Shown here: positions 55,038 through 61,137 of the stretch, in pieces
Position numbering within the stretch: position 1 is the first letter of the stretch
Layout of the letters: every line of letters begins with the position of its first letter
NCBI GenBank assembly: GCA_003216795.1
Contig: QCIH01000008.1
Coordinates: forward strand, 1 to 61,137
DNA: 61,137 nt
Direction: 5' to 3'
DNA from: Prochlorococcus sp. AG-402-K16
Lineage (GTDB): Bacteria > Cyanobacteriota > Cyanobacteriia > PCC-6307 > Cyanobiaceae
Program-made: the position numbers and the translations under genes
The notes under the pieces: generated by a model
What the model saw: only the letters and a program-made list of their open reading frames with translations
The model's database searches: none
What the model was told of the DNA's origin: nothing

Positions 55038-56072
55038 TTAAGTTTTTAAAAGCATTTTTGCTCTGCAGGCTGCACTAAAAAGTCCAAACTCTTCATCTAA
55101 AATAACTTTCATAGGTATTGTTTTAAGAATATCTTTTAATCTTCCCTTGTCGAAAAATTGTTTTAAAAATAAATCTGATTTAAAGTTTTTGAAATGTTTT
55201 GATGCGGTTCCTCCAGAAATCCATAACCCGCCAAAGCATAATTCTTGAAGAGCAACATCTCCCAATAAAGAGGCATAAGCGCCTAACCAAATCCTCTCAA
55301 CTTCAATCATTATATGATCCCCTTCTTTGGAAAGTTTACAAATTTTTTCAGGTAGTTCTTTTCTCGCAGTATCAAAAATTTTATTTTTTTTTAAATATTC
55401 TTGTAGAGGATGGTTTTGGGCATCTGGTTTGCTTAGTCTCCATTCGGCAATTCTTGATAAACCAGTTCCGCTAATAATTCTTTCACAAGATATCCTTTCA
55501 ACTTTTAGGTAATTTTTAAGCCAAATTTTTAATTCCCATTCTAATTTTGACTTTGGAGAGTATTCAACGTGTCCTCCTTCGCTGACTAGAACTTTTACTT
55601 TATTCCCTGATATTAGACCTCTTGCAATGCCCAAACCAGTACCGGCTCCAACAACGGCATGCAAATCATTGTTAGTACCTTCAGAATGGGATCCATTTTG
55701 GATAGTTGAATATTGGTTTTTTTTTAAAAAAGGTATTCCATAAATTTGAACTGCAAAATCATTAATTAACTCGAATTGTTCAAATTTAAATTTATTTTTT
55801 AATTTATTTCCTGAAATATTCCATGACAAGTTCATGATTTTTGCGTTGTTGTTAGATAAAGGACCTGCTACAGCGAAACATGCAGAAGAAGGATGGGTAA
55901 TATTTTTGCATTCATTTTTAAGAAAATCTTCTAGAATCAGTTCAAAAGAATCCCAATCAGAAGATACATATTTCTTTTTGAATAACAATTTAGGCGAATC
56001 ATCATTTATTACTCTTTCGAATATTCCCAATAGAACCTTGGTACCTCCTAAATCACAAGCCAGAAAATTCAT
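55038..56072 (-). CDS. glk: Glucokinase
   Basis: Phosphorylates glucose to glucose-6-phosphate with ATP. 344 aa, Glk family (not ROK): DLGGTKVLLGIF at the N-terminus, LINDFAVQIYGIP, VVGAGTGLGIARG and EGGHVEYSP are the family segments. It lies between thrS and thrB, all on the minus strand with short gaps. Confidence 0.93.
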   Translation of the reverse strand: MNFLACDLGGTKVLLGIFERVINDDSPKLLFKKKYVSSDWDSFELILEDFLKNECKNITHPSSACFAVAGPLSNNNAKIMNLSWNISGNKLKNKFKFEQFELINDFAVQIYGIPFLKKNQYSTIQNGSHSEGTNNDLHAVVGAGTGLGIARGLISGNKVKVLVSEGGHVEYSPKSKLEWELKIWLKNYLKVERISCERIISGTGLSRIAEWRLSKPDAQNHPLQEYLKKNKIFDTARKELPEKICKLSKEGDHIMIEVERIWLGAYASLLGDVALQELCFGGLWISGGTASKHFKNFKSDLFLKQFFDKGRLKDILKTIPMKVILDEEFGLFSAACRAKMLLKT

Positions 56073-56082
56073 CTATTTAAAA

Positions 56083-57999
56083 TTATTCTGTTCTCCCTTT
56101 TTTTTCTATTAATTCATCCATTAATTTGAAAAGATTTGGTAAATTGAAAACTCCTAAATTTTCCCCATTCAAAGCTCTTAAGGCGACTGAATCAATTTCC
56201 TCTTCTTTATCACCAATAACTGCAATTAAAGGAACTCTGCTTAGAGTGGCCTCTCGTATTTTATATCCTATTTTTTCATTCCTAATATCAACTTTTGATC
56301 GATAACCTTTATTATTTATTAATTCATTAAACTTTAAACATTTTTCAATATTTCTATCAGTAATGCTTAATAAAATTATTTGATAAGGGGCAAGCCAAAT
56401 TGGGAATTTTGCCTCATATTGTTCAATTAAGATTCCTATAAATCTTTCAAAGGATCCTAAAATTGCTCTATGCAGCATAACTGGATTTCTTTTTTCATTG
56501 TCTATATCTACATAAGTTGCATCCAATCTAATAGGCATTGAGAAATCAACCTGAATAGTTCCGCATTGCCAAACTCTATTAAGACAATCCTTTAACGAGA
56601 ATTCTATTTTTGGACCATAAAAAGCACCTTCTCCAGGTTGTAGTTCCCATTTTAGATTCTTATTATCGAGCGCTTTGGTAAGAGCCTCTTCTGATTTATC
56701 CCAAATATCTTCACTACCTACCCTTTTTTCAGGACGAGTTGATAATTTTATTATGATTTCATCAAAACCAAAAGTTTTATAAACTTCGAAAACAAGATCT
56801 ATAAAAGTAGATACCTCTTCTTGAATTTGCTCTTCTGTGCAGAATATGTGTGCATCATCTTGAGTAAAGTTTCTTACTCTCATTAAGCCATGTAGTGCGC
56901 CTGAGGGCTCGTTTCTGTGACAAGAACCAAATTCAGCAAGACGAATTGGTAAATCTTTATAACTTTTTAAACCTTGATTAAATACTTGAATATGGCATGG
57001 ACAATTCATTGGTTTAATCGCATATGTTCGATTTTCTGATGCAGTAGTGAACATATCTTCTCTAAATTTCTCCCAATGACCGGATTTTTCCCAAAGAGAT
57101 TTATCAACAGCTTGTGGGGTTTTGATTTCTAAATAATCATTTTTTTTGAGTATTTCTCTTATGTACTTTTCCAGTACTTGGTAGATTGTCCATCCATTTG
57201 GATGCCAAAAAATCATTCCTGGAGATTCTTCTTGTATATGAAATAGTGAATGTTTTTTACCAAGTTTTCTATGATCTCTTTTTTCCGCTTCTTCAATTCT
57301 TGTTAAATAATCTTTGAGTTCTTTTTCTTTTGCCCATGCAGTTCCATATATTCTCTGTAATGATTCATTCTCACTATTACCTCTCCAATATGAACCTGAT
57401 AATTTAAGTAATTTAAAGTGTCTCAAATGTCTAGTGTTAGGAACGTGAGGCCCTCTACACATGTCGATGTACTCTTCGTGCTTGTATAAATTGATGAGAC
57501 CTTCTTCAGGAATTTCTTCAATTATTCTTAATTTAAAACTCTCATCTCTTTCTTTAAAAGTTTTAATTGCCTCTTCTTTAGAAACTTGTAAAATTTCAAC
57601 GTCATAGTTTGTTTTTATTAATTTATTAATTCTATTTTCGATTTTTATTAAATCTTCAGGAGTAAATCTGTATTTAGAGAAAATATCGTAATAAAAACCA
57701 TCTTCAATTACAGGTCCAATCGCCATTTTAATATCAGAGTAAATTTGTTTAACTGCATGACCAATAAGGTGAGCGAAAGAATGTCTTATTATTTCAATTC
57801 CTTCTTTATCTTTTGATGTGATGATTACAACTTTGGAATCTTGATTAATAGGAATTGTTGCATCAAGAAGAACATCATTTACTTTACCAGCAATTGTTGC
57901 TTTAGCTAATCCAGCGCCTATACTCTGGGCAATTTCTAGAATAGTTACAGATTTTTCGAAAACCTTTTTTGAACCATCAGGAAAGGTAATTATTGGCAT
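56083..57999 (-). CDS. thrS: Threonyl-tRNA synthetase
   Basis: Charges tRNA-Thr. 638 aa. The N-terminal TGS domain is at about 1-61, the editing domain at about 62-225 ([25 protein letters not shown]), then the class II catalytic core ([33 protein letters not shown]) and C-terminal anticodon domain ([15 protein letters not shown]). It follows trpS by 3 bp. Confidence 0.98.
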   Translation of the reverse strand: MPIITFPDGSKKVFEKSVTILEIAQSIGAGLAKATIAGKVNDVLLDATIPINQDSKVVIITSKDKEGIEIIRHSFAHLIGHAVKQIYSDIKMAIGPVIEDGFYYDIFSKYRFTPEDLIKIENRINKLIKTNYDVEILQVSKEEAIKTFKERDESFKLRIIEEIPEEGLINLYKHEEYIDMCRGPHVPNTRHLRHFKLLKLSGSYWRGNSENESLQRIYGTAWAKEKELKDYLTRIEEAEKRDHRKLGKKHSLFHIQEESPGMIFWHPNGWTIYQVLEKYIREILKKNDYLEIKTPQAVDKSLWEKSGHWEKFREDMFTTASENRTYAIKPMNCPCHIQVFNQGLKSYKDLPIRLAEFGSCHRNEPSGALHGLMRVRNFTQDDAHIFCTEEQIQEEVSTFIDLVFEVYKTFGFDEIIIKLSTRPEKRVGSEDIWDKSEEALTKALDNKNLKWELQPGEGAFYGPKIEFSLKDCLNRVWQCGTIQVDFSMPIRLDATYVDIDNEKRNPVMLHRAILGSFERFIGILIEQYEAKFPIWLAPYQIILLSITDRNIEKCLKFNELINNKGYRSKVDIRNEKIGYKIREATLSRVPLIAVIGDKEEEIDSVALRALNGENLGVFNLPNLFKLMDELIEKKGRTE

Positions 58000-58002
58000 A
58001 AT

Positions 58003-59019
58003 TTATTTCTCCATTTCAAAAAATCCCAATTTTGATTTAACTCTTTTTAAAGTCTGATTCGCTAAATCTTCAGCTTTTTCATTCCCCTCATTAAGGATTT
58101 TATTTAGTTGATAGGGATCATTAATTAATAATTTATATTTTTTCTGAATAGGTTCTAGTGATTCAATAAGTTGTTCGGTAATTAATTTTTTAAATGTCCC
58201 CCATCCAGTCTCAATGAATTCATTTTCACATTGAGAAATGTCTTTGCCAGATAATATTGAATAAATCATCAAAAGATTTTTAGATTCTGGTCTCTTAGGG
58301 TTGTTAAATTCAATTCCAATATAACTGTCACTTTTTGCTCTTTTAATTTTTTTTGTGATTATTTCAGGAGGATCTAATAAGTTAATGCGACTCCCCTCAT
58401 TAGGATCACTTTTGCTCATCTTTTTTGAACCATCAATTAAACTCATTATTTTTGAACCATTCTTCATGATGATTGGTTGAGGGATCTTTAAAATATTTTT
58501 ATCCTTACTAAATCTGGCATTAATTCTCTGTTGTGCAATATCTCTCGCAAGTTCAAGATGTTGTTTTTGATCCTCACCTACTGGTACGAAGTCAGCATCA
58601 TAAAGAAGGATGTCTGCAGCCATAAGTATTGGATAGTCAAATAATCCAATAGATACATTATTACCTTGTTGTATGGATTTTTCTTTAAATTGAATCATTC
58701 TTTCCATCCAATTTATTGGGGTCATGCAATTTAATATCCAACAAAGTTCTGAATGCGCTGAAATCTGACTTTGGACAAAAATTGAGCATATATTTGGATC
58801 TATCCCACAAGCGACGTACAAAGCCGCTGTAGAGATAGTGTTTTTAGATAATTCTTTGGGATTATATGAGGCTGTTATTGCGTGCAAATCAACTACACAT
58901 AGAAATGTTTCATATTGCTCTTGAAGCGTAACCCAATTATTTATGGCACCAAGCCAATTCCCAATATGTAAATCACCAGTTGGTTGAACTCCCGAAAGAA
59001 TTCTTCTTTTATTTGCCAT
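58003..59019 (-). CDS. trpS: Tryptophanyl-tRNA synthetase
   Basis: Charges tRNA-Trp. 338 aa, class I. The HIGH-like motif is PTGDLHIGNW (13-22), the second motif is KMSKS (200-204), and the VGEDQKQHLELARDIA segment binds substrate. It starts 11 bp inside the end of the RGG-rich gene, so the two are translationally coupled. Confidence 0.97.
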   Translation of the reverse strand: MANKRRILSGVQPTGDLHIGNWLGAINNWVTLQEQYETFLCVVDLHAITASYNPKELSKNTISTAALYVACGIDPNICSIFVQSQISAHSELCWILNCMTPINWMERMIQFKEKSIQQGNNVSIGLFDYPILMAADILLYDADFVPVGEDQKQHLELARDIAQQRINARFSKDKNILKIPQPIIMKNGSKIMSLIDGSKKMSKSDPNEGSRINLLDPPEIITKKIKRAKSDSYIGIEFNNPKRPESKNLLMIYSILSGKDISQCENEFIETGWGTFKKLITEQLIESLEPIQKKYKLLINDPYQLNKILNEGNEKAEDLANQTLKRVKSKLGFFEMEK

Positions 59020-59431
59020 CCTCTTCTACTTCGCTAGATTGGATCTCTTCAGTCGATGTACTTTTTACAGGCCTTGCAAAAGGGTCAGGTGCTGTTTTTG
59101 TCTTTTCTTCATAAGAATTCTGTGTTTGTCTCCTCGGAGAAGAGTTTTGATTATTTTTTGCATATTCTTTGATTGATTCAATCAATTTTTCGTCTTTGAT
59201 TATTTCGCTGAGTGTTCTAATAGAGAAACCAAGAACTGCAACGGTAGATCTTAATTGAAAAGTCTCTTGTATTAATTTAACAGCTTTCATTTCGTTATCA
59301 CTCAATCTTATGCGGAATCCTCCTCCTTCTCTTCTTCCGCCCGATCTATCTCTGAAATTAGATCTTTCATTGTTAGAACGACCTCTGTAATTTTCTTGTC
59401 CAGGATTATTGCTGAAATTTGAATTAGACAT
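59009..59431 (-). CDS. Arg/Gly-rich protein of unknown function upstream of trpS
   Basis: 140 aa in three parts. Residues 1-39 are Ser/Asn/Arg/Gly-rich (QENYRGRSNNERSNFRDRSGGRREGG), a disordered RG-type tail typical of RNA-binding proteins. Residues about 40-90 (FRIRLSDNEMKAVKLIQETFQLRSTVAVLGFSIRTLSEIIKD) are a compact helical domain I cannot name, and the last 50 residues are acidic and polar. It overlaps trpS by 11 bp. Confidence 0.75.
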   Translation of the reverse strand: MSNSNFSNNPGQENYRGRSNNERSNFRDRSGGRREGGGFRIRLSDNEMKAVKLIQETFQLRSTVAVLGFSIRTLSEIIKDEKLIESIKEYAKNNQNSSPRRQTQNSYEEKTKTAPDPFARPVKSTSTEEIQSSEVEEDGK

Positions 59432-59596
59432 CTTAATGTTTCTTAAGTTATTTAAATAGTCTATTAACTTAGCATCTTGTTATGCAATAAGTCTTTTTAA
59501 AAGGCTTAAATTTTTATCTTTTGGTTAACGACTTATGAAATATTACTTTTCTCATTAACAACTTGCATTAAAATAAAATTAGAAAATTAAAGTATT

Positions 59597-60931
59597 GTGT
59601 TTGATATTAGTAAAGACAACCTTTTAAAGGATTTTATAAAGTTTCCAAAAAAAAATCTTCTTATTATTTTATTATTGTTAGGCTTTGGGGAATGGTTTGT
59701 CAGTGACTTAATTCATTTTGCAGGAGGCTCAATAGGATTTTTTGCGTTGTGTTTGGGGGGATATTTTTACTTGAAGAATGATAAGCCTAAATTTAATGAG
59801 CCAAATAATTTAGATGGTTGGATAAATCTATGTAATGAAGATTTAAATTTTTTTGAAGAACTTGAAGCAACAAATGAATTAGAAAAACAGAATTCAAAAA
59901 GACAAAAAACACTTGAATCTATTCTTAATAGATGTGAAAAAGAAAAAATAAGTTGCATTGGACAAAAAGATTATCAAAGTTTTCAATCTACTTTGAAAAG
60001 TAATTTCAAAGTAGATAAGTTTGACTTTGATTTATACAAAAAACTGCCTAAATACAATTCTTCTCAAGTTATTCCAGAAGAAGCTTTGAAGAGTGATGCA
60101 ATCTTGTATTTTTTAAACTTGCCTTTGTCGGCAAATGATTTTTTGTGGCTGGAAAAGTTTCCTAAAAATATGCCAATCTGGTTGGTGGCTTTAACTTCCA
60201 ACCAAATAGAAGCCAAAAATCAGATAGAAGATCTAAAGTCTCAAATTTCAAGTGACTTTATAAACAAAATTATTACTTTTGATGTGAATAAGAGTGAAAT
60301 AACAAATATACCTTTTTCTTTAAGGAAGTTTTTCATAAGTTCATCTAAAAATATTGAAAATACAAAAAAAAGGCTCTTGAAAGAACTTCATGCTGCCTGG
60401 CAATCTGAAATTGAAGGTATAAGAAGAATGCAGTTAAAAGGTATACAAAGAAAAAATCAAATTCTTGTCGCAACAACTGTTTTCTTATCTCCTATCCCAT
60501 CAATTGATGTTATGGCAATGACAGTATTAAATTCTTTAATGATTAAAGAAATTAAGTCTATATGGGGATGTAATTGGTCTCCTGAAATTTTAGATAAAGT
60601 ATCCAAAGAGATTTTAAAGACTGCAATTGCTCAGGGAGTTATTGAATGGAGTGGACAGACTCTAATTGGCATAACAAAATTACATGGCCCAAATTGGCTT
60701 GTCTCTGGAACATTTCAGGCTGTCAGTGCTGCTTATTTAACAAGAGTAGTATCAAGTTCTTTGGCTGATTTTATGGCCGTAACAAAAGGAGTAGAAGAAC
60801 CTGATTTGGATTTTATAAAGAAAAATTCTGAGAAAATTGTTGAAGAAGCTTTTGAAAAAGAAAAAATAAATTGGAAAGGATTTATTTCTGATCTTAGAAA
60901 ACCACTTATGAAACTATCTTTTAATTCATAA
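59597..60931 (+). CDS. DUF697-domain membrane protein
   Basis: 444 aa from GTG 59597. Two N-terminal membrane helices (about 21-40, 41-58) precede a charged region. A C-terminal helical segment (GIQRKNQILVATTVFLSPIPSIDVMAMTVLNSLMIKEI and DUF697-type GQTLIGITKLHG) follows. No intact GTPase P-loop is visible, unlike many DUF697 proteins that carry an Era-like GTPase domain. Function unknown. Confidence 0.8.
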   Translation: MFDISKDNLLKDFIKFPKKNLLIILLLLGFGEWFVSDLIHFAGGSIGFFALCLGGYFYLKNDKPKFNEPNNLDGWINLCNEDLNFFEELEATNELEKQNSKRQKTLESILNRCEKEKISCIGQKDYQSFQSTLKSNFKVDKFDFDLYKKLPKYNSSQVIPEEALKSDAILYFLNLPLSANDFLWLEKFPKNMPIWLVALTSNQIEAKNQIEDLKSQISSDFINKIITFDVNKSEITNIPFSLRKFFISSSKNIENTKKRLLKELHAAWQSEIEGIRRMQLKGIQRKNQILVATTVFLSPIPSIDVMAMTVLNSLMIKEIKSIWGCNWSPEILDKVSKEILKTAIAQGVIEWSGQTLIGITKLHGPNWLVSGTFQAVSAAYLTRVVSSSLADFMAVTKGVEEPDLDFIKKNSEKIVEEAFEKEKINWKGFISDLRKPLMKLSFNS

Positions 60932-60951
60932 TTTTGGGATGAATGCTAAAT

Positions 60952-61137
60952 ATGAAAAAAAATATTCTTTTTTTAAGTTTGATACTTCTGCTTTCTATTG
61001 CTTCAGGCTCATGTAAGAGAATATCAAATAAAAATGAAAATAAAGAAGTAATACTGGCAAGTTTCACTGTTTTGGCGGATATAATAAGCAATGTCGCTAA
61101 AGATGATTTTATTGTTAGATCTATAACGAAACCTGGA
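60952..61137 (+). CDS. Metal ABC transporter substrate-binding lipoprotein (5' end only)
   Basis: The first 62 codons are visible and run off the window. A lipoprotein signal (MKKNILFLSLILLLSIASGSCK, lipobox SGSC with Cys at 21) is followed by VILASFTVLADIISNVAKDDFIVRSI, the opening of ZnuA/MntC/TroA-type cluster A-I binding proteins. Zinc or manganese cannot be told apart from this fragment. ATG 60943 is an in-frame alternative start. Confidence 0.8.
   Translation, partial: MKKNILFLSLILLLSIASGSCKRISNKNENKEVILASFTVLADIISNVAKDDFIVRSITKPG

Overview
The window is about 30% GC, gene-dense and cyanobacterial. It carries an alpha-carboxysome operon with form IA RuBisCO, chlL/chlN/chlB plus por, plastocyanin, and NDH-1 subunits NdhL and NdhD, with very short intergenic spaces. 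This gene set and base composition fit a high-light-adapted Prochlorococcus (MED4/MIT9515/MIT9301-like). The strain is not determined here. All calls come from reading the sequence and provided translations; no search was run.

Layout: 1-5040 is chlorophyll biosynthesis, with the light-dependent reductase por (+) beside the dark-operative chlL and chlNB (-). 5200-14570 is the carboxysome locus: csoS1D, then rdgB on the opposite strand, then csoS1-rbcL-rbcS-csoS2-csoSCA-csoS4A-csoS4B-acRAF and a small conserved gene. Stable-looking hairpins lie between the first operon genes. 14650-26620 is housekeeping: ridA, gloB, hisG, an ABC exporter, a GNAT acetyltransferase, two TIGR0428x-type transferases, dnaA, a GST, gor, a CaCA exchanger and pyrC. 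26650-28104 is a small accessory island at tRNA-Leu(UAA). 28180-33660 holds ndhL, a DUF3007 gene, trpA, a cyAbrB regulator, a group 2 sigma factor, hisIE and a PTPS-like gene. 33700-44010 holds a clpB paralogue, petE, an epimerase, hemE, glgB, a CocE-type hydrolase and small conserved proteins. 44060-61137 holds a TamB-like giant, proA, folB, a lipase-like gene, an M3 peptidase, ndhD, thrB, glk, thrS, trpS, a DUF697 protein and the start of a metal ABC-transporter binding protein.

The most unusual segment is 26651-28104. A 108-bp block, made of about 69 bp of upstream DNA plus the first 39 nt of tRNA-Leu(UAA), occurs twice (101/108 identical). Both copies end exactly after the anticodon loop, and only the right copy continues into a complete tRNA. 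Between them lie three tiny genes of mixed orientation, separated by three copies of a 21-bp partly palindromic repeat. This looks like a non-autonomous tRNA-targeting element, or remnant, with cassette-like contents. It resembles the tRNA-associated elements described for Prochlorococcus (tycheposons), but no recombinase gene is present in the window. Secondary points are a 14-bp direct repeat and a LysR-type dyad upstream of csoS1, the hairpins within the RuBisCO/carboxysome operon, and a perfect dyad just before the dnaA start.
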